From Erigeron canadensis (Eukaryota > Streptophyta > Magnoliopsida > Asterales > Asteraceae), in the NCBI RefSeq assembly GCF_010389155.1, contig NC_057763.1:43196645-43260644 (forward strand): 64,000 nucleotides of DNA, written 5' to 3'. The position numbers and the translations under genes are program-made. Under the pieces are notes generated by a model. The model saw only the letters and a program-made list of their open reading frames with translations, searched no databases and had not been told where the DNA came from. Positions 23,383 to 34,309 of this stretch are shown piece by piece; position 1 is the first letter of the stretch, and each line of letters opens with the position of its first letter.

Positions 23383-23384
23383 CT

Positions 23385-24025
23385 TGTGAGTCCCTCGATA
23401 GCTACAGATCGCTCTCGAAATCGTCTATTATTATGTCGTGAGTGCGGAATCCTCACGAGATAACTAGTTTGATTAGTTAACGTGTATATCGCTTAATTAT
23501 CAAGTAGATAATCAGCCGTATTATGCTATATTCGTTTCTATAAGCTATAGAACGAACTTAGTGGTCTGGAGTACGTGTATGTCGAATTTGATCACTCAAT
23601 TTAGGGTATTCATTCGTATATATATGTTTCAGATCGAACTGGGCTTGCTGGGCTTTTGTTCTTACGAACTTAGCTGCCCAGCCCATGTAACGAAGTTAAT
23701 CTTCGTTTGTACCAAACGAAGTTTATCTTCGTTTGCCTCTAACGAAGATATACCTTATCTTCGTTGGATATAAGACTTAGTTATATTCCTTAGTGTTTCA
23801 TCAACAAGGAATCCTAACATATATTATGTTTGTACTTGCATAACACACAACAAACATCATACATAACATATATATAACACCAAAACATGTAATCGATCAT
23901 TACCAAAACATAAAGTCCATAATCTATCAATTACATATATAGATACGACATAAAATAACATAATGTCTTAATCTAAACGACATATCAAATCTAAGTTGCT
24001 GTTGTCACATCAACGTACATCAACA
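23385..24025 (-). repeat. 5' LTR of C1
   Basis: 641 bp. By eye it differs from the 3' LTR at about 7 positions with no indels. Followed by the AGAAA duplication. Confidence 0.92.
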
Positions 24026-24249
24026 AGAAATACCAAGGATTGTTTAAGAACCAAGGTTTGATTTTTTTTTCCTTTTATATTCTTTATAAAGTTAATTTTA
24101 ATTGTATGTATATTTGTATATATATATATATATTATAGATTTTGTTGTTATTTACTGATTTTGGGGTTGTTTAATGGTAAATGAATAAAAAGGTGTGCGC
24201 AGATTTAGATCAAGTGCAAGAATGTGAACCAAAAAGAGCAAAAAATTGA

Positions 24250-24590
24250 GACTTCGAATCGGATTAAAATTGCAGGGAAAGGTTGAAGAAAAAAAATTTA
24301 TTTATTATTTATTATTTACTTTTAATTTTTATATTATAAAAAAATTTAAATATAGAGTAAATTACGTTTTTCGTTCCTAAAGTTGGCACGTTTTTCACTT
24401 TTCGTCCATAGGGTGTAACAGACAAATGACATTAATACCCTCACGTGCTTAGCACTTGCGGACGTTAACGGCAAAAAATGAACGTCGTCTAGGGGAAGGA
24501 CATGGATTGTAAAATGTTGCCAACTTTAAGGTTACAATTATAATTTTTTAACATTAGGGACGAAAAGTGAAAAACCTGACAACTTGGTCA
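24250..24590. repeat. Right arm of the inverted repeat paired with 8413-8757
   Basis: Reverse-complement copy of the left arm, including the MITE core (to GAGTAAATTACG at 24354) and its AT-rich flank to AAATTGCAGGG. The outer end is truncated after CCTGACAACTTGG. It lies just outside the first retrotransposon nest. Confidence 0.7.
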
Positions 24591-25396
24591 AAAATCAACT
24601 GTATCGGATTGGGTCAACAAAAGTCAAACTTTTTGTTTTTGAACAACTCAAGCATTTTTTTTATTGAAAGGGTTGTTTGATGAATCATGTTATAATTTTT
24701 AAACAATTATGTTAATTTTCCATAACATATACTTTTGAAAATTTTTATTTGGATACATACAAACTCAATTCGATTTTTTTCTCGATACCATCCAATTTGC
24801 ATGCAAAAATCCTGATTTCTCCCTCATTAATCCGATTTCGATTCTAGAGTTCTTCATCCTTGGTTTTGTTTTGGATGGATATAATTAAAACGGTTCACAA
24901 ATTTGTCACGTATCCAGTTCTTCATTGACACGGTACACGTACACATTTATTGACTTCGTTTTGTACATGAAAGAATCGAAAAGGTTGGATCTATACAACG
25001 TAAACACAAAAAGCTAAATCTCACAACAATTACATTCTGGACTTGGTCTTTTTAACTTTGGTTTCACAATAAAATATTTAATTTAATTTGATTAAGGCCT
25101 CCATTTTCATCATCTAAATAACATATAAAAGTACCCATGACTTGGCTGCAAGAATTAATAATTATAAAAACTGTAAAAGACAAAATAATATAACAAACAC
25201 CACCAGTATCCCTTTTAACCTATTATTATATATGAATCCAACACGCTAAGTCATTTGAAGTAAATATGTAAACCGTCATGGTAATATTATGTAATTAAGT
25301 TCAAACTTTTGATGCTACAATAAACAAATGACAAAACGAATATTTAGACAGAAAAAAATTGCATAAGAAGTAAGAAGATACCGAACACTAATTTTG
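24591..25396. other. Intergenic, no gene seen
   Basis: About 0.8 kb of AT-rich sequence without a recognizable gene, RNA or terminal repeat. Confidence 0.55.
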
Positions 25397-25407
25397 TCTC
25401 TAAATAT

Positions 25408-25723
25408 ATGAAATGTTCATTTGAAAACTAAAATTTTTGTAAAAACTAAAAAGTTGGTCAAAACATACTGTAGTCTGAAACTAATACAATGTGTTCTTGT
25501 TGTGTTTTATGTGATTTCTAAAAACACATACATTGTGTTAAGTTTTAAATCATAGTGTGTTTTCGATAACGCATAAAAATCAGAAAACTGTTCAAACATG
25601 AACGTAACACAATGTGGTTTCTAAAAACACATTAAAAACACATTGTGTTATATTCATATCACAATATGTTTTGGCTAGTTTTTTAGTTTTAACAAAAATT
25701 TTAGTTTTCAAATGATCACAATC
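25408..25723. mobile_element. MITE with long inverted arms and 11-bp target duplication
   Basis: 316 bp with inverted arms (CATTTGAAAACTAAAATTTT at the left, reverse complement at the right). Internal ACACATTGTGTT-type palindromes are repeated several times. A perfect 11-bp duplication TCTCTAAATAT flanks it (25397-25407, 25724-25734), which fits the Mutator superfamily's 9-11 bp. Non-coding. Confidence 0.78.
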
Positions 25724-26220
25724 TCTCTAAATATTGATATCCGAATATATCATGTTCACCTCATATTTTATGAACAAATTTTTATCAGGCCTAAAAAGAT
25801 AGTCATCATATATCATTTTCTTTGTAATATTATTGTTTTGGTAAGCATGTAAGAAAGAAATAACCACTTTAGAACAGTATATATCGCACGTCAAAGTGGT
25901 TATTTGTTGCTATTATCATCATAGACATGCAAATTAGATTAGTACCACATTAATATATGTAATATGAGTACAAACTTAACTAATTAAGACACAATGAATT
26001 CTACATGTGGATAAAATAAACAAGATTTGCATGTGTATAGTGCATTAGTGCACTTACTGGTTGGTTTATATTCATATCATTCGTACACGAGTCTGACATG
26101 TGTTGATGAAATCGCATGCATGTAACAAATAAAATATTTTCAATGTTACAGAAGTAAAAATCAATTTGATTTAGTCTAGGAAGATCGAGTATCAACTAAA
26201 CAAACATAATAACTGAAACA

Positions 26221-26362
26221 TAAGTACTACATTATAAAACATTTATTTTTTCTATTTTTTCAACTTTAAGTAATTAAAAACTCTAAAATTATAAGTACTA
26301 CATTATAAAACATTTATTTTTTCTATTTTTTCAACTTTAAGTAATTAAAAACTCTAAAATTA
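26221..26362. repeat. Exact tandem duplication of 71 bp
   Basis: Two adjacent copies of a 71-bp AT-rich unit starting TAAGTACTACATTATAAAAC, apparently identical, directly against the left end of the next hAT-like element. Confidence 0.8.
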
Positions 26363-26842
26363 TAGTTGTTAAACTCTTACGAGTCACAAATCGACTCTTA
26401 CGAGTCGATTCAATTTAGACTGAAAACGAGACGACTCGTTGTGTGACTCTCTTTTATCCTGACTCTTACGAGTCGCGGTGTGAATTTGAAACAAGTCACT
26501 ACGAGTTGCAAACTTATGATTGTTATAGTTTTATAATATGGTTATATATTATATGTCATATTTATGGTTACATTATTTTATAGGTTATATATGTATTTTT
26601 GATTCTTTTAGTACGAATTTTGGAGATAAACTGTAAGTTTATGACTTAAAAATATCGAATATGTCATATGTTGGTAATGTATTAAAATAATCAACTTATA
26701 TTTTGTTTATAAATACGTCACACATATATATATAATTATACAATATTATTTAGTATATACAAATGTCTGGACTCTTACGAGTCGAGTCATAAGTCAAAAA
26801 TCAGGTTTTCGAGTCGAGTCAAAAATTACGAGTCGACAACTA
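26363..26842. mobile_element. hAT-like MITE with GACTCTTACGAGTC subterminal palindromes
   Basis: Starts TAGTTGTTAAACTCTTACGA and ends ...TTACGAGTCGACAACTA, giving imperfect inverted ends TAGTTGT. CTCTTACGAGTC-type motifs crowd both ends, in both orientations. No convincing 8-bp duplication was seen, so the exact limits are uncertain. Non-coding. Confidence 0.55.
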
Positions 26843-28004
26843 TGCCCAAAATACTCTTGTCATTTATTCATAACTCTTAGAAGAAATCCCAACCACTCAT
26901 TTTTCTCTCTCCTTAAATCTTAACAACTCATTTTTTCCTTTCTTTCATAAATCATTTTTTTCCTCTAATTCATTCAAAAATTTTTATCTCAAAAATCTTA
27001 CATCGATAAATTATAAAAATTATATGGGTGTTTTTAACGTTTCATGCTCTTTCAGTAGAGATGTCATTCGATATACTTTCGACGAATTTTTAAATCCGAG
27101 GGCGGAGCCCGTACGGCTAAGGTATTTGGCTATCACACGCTATAACATATCACCTTCTATGACCTATCACACTCTATGACCTATCACCCTCACCATCTCA
27201 CCACCGCAACAGGCGGATACTTTCCCTCAGTCTAAATATAATTTCTTATAAAAAATTTGCAAAGCTAAATTTACTAAAATCTCAAAATATGCAAAATATC
27301 CAATGTATCAGTAGAGGTGGCTTATATTTTAATTAACACAATTTTATTTTTTATGTAACCAACTCGATCACTTAGTATAAAATAACTTTTTTTTTTTGTT
27401 GAAAAATGATTTTTTTTTTCTTTCCAAAAATTGATAATAATGCAATAAATTACGCAATATTCATAGTTATTAAGCTACAAGCTATATAAAAAATTATCAG
27501 ACGTCGACAACAAAAATTTTTACTTCTGTAATATATATAGGTATATATGCTAACTAAAACGCGATTAGTTATGACAAATTAGGAGGCTGCTAATCGCCAC
27601 ATGGTTGCAAACTTGCATATATAATTGTCAAGTTGTTGAGTTGCATCCCCTCTAATTCCTTTGAAAAAGAAAAACCGAATATACAATGCAACTAATTATA
27701 TGCATTGTATGTGCAATACTAGTAAACCAGCTTACACTGTGCGAAACATAGCCACGTCAAGTGTCAAAATAAACTGCAGTCTAAAATTTTTATATCAAGA
27801 GTTCGTCCAACTTTTTATTAATTATTATTAATAATTATATCTATATTTATATTACATTATAAACTCATAATGTTTCAAAATGAAATTTTTGAGTGTTCTT
27901 ACATCTTTTTCCTGGAAGACTACCAATGTGTACATATATATGTAATTATGTATATATCATATCTTGCATGTTAAGTATGAATAACCAATTAATCATTATA
28001 TCGT

Positions 28005-28043
<39 letters not shown>

Positions 28044-29451
28044 TCTCTTTGATATATTAACCATCGTGTTGAACATGGTGTCTTGTATAATTATGTTTTT
28101 CAATAAAAAAAATAATATGTGAGTGTTCCACACTTAAGCTTAGATACCCGACAGTCTTATATTCTCATCCCCATATATATATATATATATATATTTCAAA
28201 ATAATATCATATATTAGAGGTTATAAAATACAATAACATGTCACAAACTCAATATCAACTGATCATGCTCCACTTCTTTATATTAATTACATGCTAAATA
28301 TGTAGTGAACATTTTAACATAACATAATGATGGTTTTAATCGAGACGATTTGATTACATGCTAGATACATGGTAACGGCTTGAATATTTGATTACATGAC
28401 ATAACAACAAATTAACTAGATAACAAATTAACTAAATAACAATGTATGTATTACATTATAGAAAAAGAATCATAACTAGAGTGGAGTGATCAATCAATAG
28501 GCGTAAATAATGAGAATGTTAATGAAGCATTAAGAAGATATTAAGCACAAAACAAAACACTTGATGACATGAACTTGAAATTAGTGGTGTCTATGAATGG
28601 TCAAGACAACCCTACAATGTGCATAAAACTTTATATTTATAGTATTATTTTTATGTATTTATTTAGTTTTAATGGTAATTGGCAACCCTACACTGATATA
28701 GTTTAATTTTATAGTTTTAATTTTACGCTTTTAATATTATGAAAATTGTTTGGCAACCCAATATCAAAATTCTAAATCCGCCACTCCTTCAAACGATCAC
28801 TCGACATGATGGAATCTTGCCATCGATCTTCAGGCTTCTATACATACAAATAGTCTAGTTGGATTGCAATTTTTACAAAGTTAATCTTATATAATGATTA
28901 TTATGACTTCTCCAAATATGACTTATACATACCGGGGCTAGGGTTCTCTTCATTACCCTTTATGACTTTTCCAAATGAGGTTTCTTTATGGCTCTTTCAA
29001 AGCTATAATAATATTAATTCATAATGTGTATTTAATGGATATTGGATTTATTGATGCATAAAGAATAGTTTTGATGTACTAAATTAGTACTGTAGTAAAG
29101 TTGCACATGATTGTACCTTGTAATTAATATTTCGATTATAGCTTAAAAACATGTCACATAAAAGCGTTTAAAGGGTAGTATAATTGTGTTTAGCAGCGCC
29201 GGATACTATAACAAATCTATCAACTTAGGGTACTACCTAGTACATACATCAACATTTTTACACATTTGAAGGACTCAGTACATAAATAATGATATTCAAT
29301 GGCTGAGAAATAATAAAACATTTCCGGTCATTTGAAAGGCCTTTGTGATAAATAATTATAAACTAATTTATAAAAAATGTATGATGATAGGAACCCTTTA
29401 ATCCTATGTATATTTTTGATATCTACTCATTGCCCCCTTTAAGGTTGACAG
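26843..29451. other. Intergenic, microsatellites only
   Basis: About 2.6 kb of AT-rich DNA. (AT)n microsatellites lie at about 28008-28041 and 28170-28192. No coding frame or RNA gene is supported. Confidence 0.55.
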
Positions 29452-29935
29452 TAGGGCTGTCAATAAGTTCGGGTTGGCAGGTTCGGGTTCGCCAGTTGAA
29501 AATCTGACCCTAACCCAACCCACTAAAAATTTTAGGTCAGAAATTTCAACCCTAACCAATGACCTGTCAACCCGAACCCAACCCACCAACTTAAAAAAAT
29601 CGGGTTGACGGATCAAGTTTCGGGTTGGCGGGTCAAATGAGTTAGGTGGGTAAATTTCAGGTTAAAGAGGTCATATGGGTCGTGGGTTAGTGGGTAAATT
29701 TCAGGTCAAATGGGTCATGGGTTAGCGGGTCAAATGGGTCGATGAGTCGGCCTATAAAAAAATTATATAAATTTAAATAATTTTTAGGTTGGCGGGTCTA
29801 CCTGTTAACCCAATGGGTCAACCCGAAGCCAACAAAAAAAAAATCAGGTTAGTGGGTTGGTGAGTCAAGATTTCACAACCCTAACTTTATTTTTTTCGGA
29901 TTGGGTTTCAAGTTAGGTCGAGATTGATAGCCCTA
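29452..29935. mobile_element. hAT-type non-autonomous element
   Basis: Ends TAGGGCTGTCAAT and ATTGATAGCCCTA are inverted. The 8-bp flanks GTTGACAG (29444-29451) and GTCGAGAG (29936-29943) match at 6 of 8. The body is built of GGGTTGGCGGGTC/CAACCCGAACCC-type repeats. A 70-codon frame at 29404-29616 is only a by-product of these repeats. Confidence 0.75.
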
Positions 29936-29943
29936 GTCGAGAG

Positions 29944-30297
29944 CACCGGTTTTTATGTATTAAGCTTTTAAAATCATTATAATATGTATACCGATATATG
30001 TGTCATTCAATTTTCAATTTGAGGTTAAAACTATTAAATTTAGTCAAAATTATAACGGGGACCGAAGGCTAGGGGTAGCAATATCCATTGTTGTCCATGA
30101 TGTAGATTATTGTGACAATGTAAGAAATGAATGATACACGACATAAGAACAAACCGAAGGAGAACTTTAGCACAAATAATCCGATAAAAGCTTGATATTT
30201 GCAACTTTATTGTTTTTTAACCGCAAAAGATTGTATTTAATAAATTGAAAACTAGCAAATAACTAGTCGCCAAAGGTACAATTACAACTACACATAA
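29944..30297. other. Intergenic, no gene seen
   Basis: About 350 bp between the hAT-type element and the putative solo LTR. Nothing recognizable. Confidence 0.5.
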
Positions 30298-32582
30298 TGT
30301 AACATTTGTGAAAATTGACTTTAGTTGACCCGTTAAATATATGTACTTGCGACGTAATTAATATTAATTAAGTGTTATATGATCAAATTGCTTGTGCTAT
30401 AATCGTGTTCAAGATATTTATGTGGATTAATGATCATATGAGTAAATTAAGTTTGAGAACTAGTCAAGGTTGGTTAGTCGTTTTAGTTAATGATTTAATG
30501 GAAGATTCAAGATTTATTTATGATGAAATATAGTTAGTATGGTGTAAGGTTTAACCATGGATCAACCCATATCCTAAACCCATGACCCAAACCCAACCTT
30601 ATCCTAATCAAAAATCTTCCACCCACCCTCACCAATCACCATACTTCTCTTCTCTTCTCTCTCTCTCTCTCTCTCTCTCTTCTTGAATGCAAGAACATCC
30701 ACTCTTGCAAATCTCACTCTCTTTAAATTAATTCACCATATTAAGTGTTTCAAGCAAGAAATTGTTAAGGGTTTTCATCATCACCATCATCTTAATAACA
30801 TATCAAAAATTGGATCTCCAAAGTGCAAGAAACCGTTCCATTCGGGTCAAGTTCGGATTTAAACTTGTGGTGAAAGATTTGGTAAGTCAAACTTGTCCTA
30901 ATATTATCATTTCATGTTTGTAATCGTGTTTCTAGTCATACTCAAGTGTTCTTGGGTCTAATTTGGAGTCAAAACCGGATTTGGGTCTAGCTAGGGTTTC
31001 AAATTAGGGTTTGGTTGATTTCATGGGTTTTGAGTAATAATTTTGGTGTTTAGATCGAATCTATGATATGAGTTATGTTAATTTATTTATATCAAATTAT
31101 ACTTGTTTATGCTTCAAAAGGTGTCTTGAACCTTCCTAGATCGAATTCCAAGTCAAAATTGTTGTTGAGTTGTGTTTGGGTTGTGTTTTAGCTTCAAGGA
31201 CTTGTGCAAGAAGTTCAGGTGCAGACCTGGCGTAAGGTATGCCCCCATGGGGGTAACCTACGCCCCTCCCCATCATTCATTTTCACCTTACGCCTAGAAG
31301 TGTCTATCTACGCCAACCTTAAGCCAACCAGGCGTCAAAACTGATAGATACGAGCCACCGTAAGTTACGCCAACTTTGGCCGTAGCTTACGCCCCCTCAT
31401 GTTTGCACTAGCGTAAGTTACGCCCCCCTTGGGCGTAGCTTACGCCCCTCCCCTTTTGTCACTTTTCAGATTTTCGTTCTAGCTCAACTTCTAAGGTACT
31501 TGAGTCGCATCAAACCTCCAAATGAACATTTCCTTCTACTCTCCTAGTGATGTATTCAAATTGTAATAATTATTCAAGGTTTAGATGTCCCGACTGGAAC
31601 TAAATTGGTGACACGTTGTGTAATGTAAATGTGTAATGTTAGGTTGTGAGCGTGTGGCTATCAATTGACGCTTATAGATCGATATTAACTCATCGAAGCT
31701 GGACTAAGGTGAGTTCGTATCCCCTTTTCCTTACATGATTTTGGGGTGAAAAGTGTGCATCGTCTTCCATGGTTTCGTTTGATCGTTATGTGCCTGTTTG
31801 TGTAAGTAATCAAGGTTATATGATTGTTTGACTAGTTTATCAAGGTTATGTGCTCGTTTGAATTGTGAATCCAGGTTGTATGATTGTTTGGCTAGTTTAT
31901 CAAGGTTATGTGTTCGTTTGAATTGTGAATCAAGGTTGTATGATTGTTTGGCTCGTTTATCAAGGTCATGTGTTCGTTTGAATGGTGAATCAAGGCTATG
32001 TGATTGTATATGGCTGTATCAAGGTTGTGAGGTTCATTAAATGATCCAATCAAGGTTTCAAGGCTTGGTGATTGTTTAACGATCCCAATAATCACCCGAT
32101 CAAGGTTTCAAGGTTCTGTGATCGTTTATGATCATTTATGATCTAATTATGTTCGTGTCAAGGTTAAACGGTTGTTATCCTGACACTTGTTTTTTATAGT
32201 CAAAACCTATGAACTCACCAACTTTATGCCGACGCATTTTAGTACACTTTTCAGGTAATCAAGTGAATCAAAGACGTGATGGATGATTGCATTGTATGTG
32301 ATAGGACCGAGCTAGCTTGGACTTTTATGGATCCGTGATTCTTTGCACCCATTTATGGGTTATGCCTAGGATCGTTAACCATCATTTGATATATTTTTTT
32401 TTGTACACTATTGATGGTGTTGTGCTCCTTGTGCATTATTTGATCCAAAATTTGTATTTGTACTTGAATTATGTATGGATTGCTCAAATCCTTGAATGCA
32501 TTTAGTTGACTCTACTTAATTTCCATGTCACGCTGAGCTTTTCTATTATTGCCTCATGTTTCTGCTTTGTTAGGGTATTACA
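30298..32582. mobile_element. Probable solo LTR, 2.3 kb, Ty3/gypsy type
   Basis: Starts TGTAACATTTGTGAAAATTG and ends TTAGGGTATTACA, giving the TGTAA...TTACA ends common to long gypsy LTRs. Flanks CATAA (30293-30297) and CATAC (32583-32587) match at 4 of 5, as an aged target duplication would. It has no pol or gag. Inside are a (CT)n tract (about 30646-30680), GCGTAAGTTACGCC-type palindromes (31215-31450) and a 60-bp minisatellite. No second copy in this window confirms the limits, and orientation is undetermined. Confidence 0.5.
31819..31998. repeat. 60-bp minisatellite, three units
   Basis: Three consecutive units of exactly 60 bp beginning TATGATTGTTTGRCT. Degenerate ATCAAGGTT-containing repeats run on to about 32115. 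The 60-bp period is a multiple of three and creates spurious long frames on both strands. Confidence 0.8.
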
Positions 32583-32891
32583 CATACAATCTAGAAACGA
32601 AACCAATACAACAGTCTCTAGACTCCTTCTAATACATTAACTGCGAGAGCTTCAAAATGAGTGAAAAAACTCATGCCATTTGCAGCTCTAATTGATTATA
32701 TGTGTGTATAAAAAGAAAAAAAGCTAATAAATTCAAATGATCCAATGTATTAAGTTTTTAGAGAGATTAAAATTGAATCTACAAGTAACGAAGGAACGTA
32801 AAAGATATGCAACAATTCTATGTGTGCATATTAGTCCATATTTGTTTTAACTTAAGATATTGTTAATGTATGTTCTTACAAGAATGACTCT

Positions 32892-33553
32892 TGATGGTCC
32901 ACGAATGCACTACTTGTGTTTGATTAACTAACTTATAAGATAAATATGAAATAACAAGAATGAAGACGAGAATTAAAGAACTTTGTTTAGTTATATGTAT
33001 TTCAAACTAAACGATGAAAACATGGATGGTTGTTTAACAACAACAATAACCAGAAAAGATTATTTAAGTTTTTGAACACACAAAAACTTAACAAATAACT
33101 AAAGAGAATAAAGTAAAAACTGTGGAACACACCAACAAGATGGTGGCTAGGTCAAGTGATTCCTTTTATAGGCAGATAAGGAATCACATGACAACCCTAG
33201 TAGATGTTGACACAAGAAGGTTGTCAACTATCTATTGGTGGATCATTCAGATCTGCATAGGTCTCTTTCCTTCATCTTGTTTGTTTCCAAAAACGGTATG
33301 AAAGAGAAACTCCATTGCACAGAAGTAGTACAAGGTCACATGGCTTCATCTTGATCTTTCAACACGTGTCTTTGGGACCATTCTTCTATTCTTCAAATTC
33401 CCGCTCATATTTGACTTACAAATACTGGGCGATGAGTCATTGAACATATCCTTTAGACTTTGAAGATAGATCATGCTTGCAGATGCATGTGCTCGCTGAG
33501 AGCTCGCTGAACGAGTCACTCGCTGAGTCCCTCAGTGAATCTCTGATCCAACA
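32892..33553 (-). repeat. 3' LTR of C2
   Basis: 662 bp, TG...CA. The end near 33488-33543 holds a cluster of CTCGCTGA/TCAGTGA-type motifs, a word that recurs through the C2 coding region. Confidence 0.9.
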
Positions 33554-33563
33554 ATCTCCCCCT
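33554..33563 (-). other. Polypurine tract of C2
   Basis: AGGGGGAGAT on the minus strand directly before the 3' LTR. Confidence 0.75.
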
Positions 33564-33700
33564 ATTTGCTGAGGAGACTTAGCTGAATAGAAGGTTTGCA
33601 GTAACAGATATTTGACAAGAGGTCTTTGGTACAATGCTGATTTTATATATGACGAACAGTTTACAAATACAGCAAAGTAAAACAAATTACAAGTATTAAT

Positions 33701-33726
33701 CTACTCCCACACGGATTCTTGTTTTG
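33701..33726 (-). pseudogene. Last codons and stop of the C2 extra ORF, cut off by NA3
   Basis: Read on the minus strand from the TTTTG duplication, a few codons (QESVWE) lead to TAG at 33701-33703. They are in the frame that the extra ORF has when it runs into the other side of NA3 at 36822. The insertion therefore hit only a handful of codons before the natural stop. Confidence 0.75.
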
Positions 33727-34299
33727 TGTTGGAAAACGTGTTTAAGCACGTTCCTGGATCGATTAACACGAGATCTATACAATCATAGATGTGCGGAATC
33801 CGTCTAAGATCGTCTTTAGGGTTAATTAATGATTATCATGATAAACACACACGAAGATAATAAGAACAGGAGATAAACACGAAAATACTATCATTAATCA
33901 TATGATTACAAGGTGAATCCGTATGAAAAACATCTACAATGATTACGGATTACAATCATTGAGACGAATCGTGATAGTTTGGGCGGTATCTCGAGGTATA
34001 GATCCCTACCTCCAGAACCTAGTGAATGACTCTATGTTGCAACTAAATCATCAACCTAAATTCGTGACCTAAGACTTATATTTATAGGCTGAACAAACGG
34101 ACTAGGCTGTCAAATTCGTACAAACAGGTTGGGCCTTACTAACATAATAGTTCTTACGAACTTAATCTTCATAAGGCATATATGTACGAAGTTAATAGTT
34201 CTTACGAACTTAAGCTTCGTAAGTATAATTGTACGAATTTCTCAGCCTTTTAGAATTATTGCATCGGACAACAAATTGTGCACTTTATGTGCTCTAACA
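33727..34299 (-). repeat. 3' LTR of NA3
   Basis: 573 bp. Contains the inverted TTCTTACGAA/CTTCGTAAG motif cluster at about 34141-34236. Confidence 0.9.
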
Positions 34300-34309
34300 A
34301 ACTCCCCCT

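Larger units (their letters stand above)
11525..24025 (-). mobile_element. Ty1/copia retrotransposon C1, 12.5 kb, structurally complete
   Basis: Minus-strand element with 641-bp LTRs at both ends and a perfect 5-bp duplication AGAAA (11520-11524, 24026-24030). In transcript order it has the 5' LTR, Met-tRNA-type PBS, leader, a large gag of about 1,100 codons with two CCHC knuckles, and protease-integrase. RT-RNase H, a 2.1-kb spacer, an extra two-exon ORF, a polypurine tract and the 3' LTR follow. Size, large gag, Met PBS and an extra 3' ORF fit the Sirevirus (SIRE/Maximus) lineage. By eye the LTRs differ at about 7 of 641 positions, so the insertion is young. Frameshifts in gag and pol and one pol stop mean this copy could not make its proteins as read. 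Confidence 0.92.

Noticed and set aside
26355..26850. 8-bp target duplication for the hAT-like element at 26363
   Set aside because: Flanks TAAAATTA and TGCCCAAA do not match. Only the inverted ends support the element.
29404..29616. 70-codon minus frame
   Set aside because: Produced by GGGTTGGCGGGTC repeats of a hAT-type element.
31215..31450. GCGTAAGTTACGCC-type repeats as a CRISPR-like or regulatory array
   Set aside because: Spacing is irregular and they lie inside a putative plant LTR. CRISPR arrays are prokaryotic.
31828..32095. Long frames on both strands with repeated peptides
   Set aside because: The 60-bp minisatellite period is divisible by three, which opens frames by chance.
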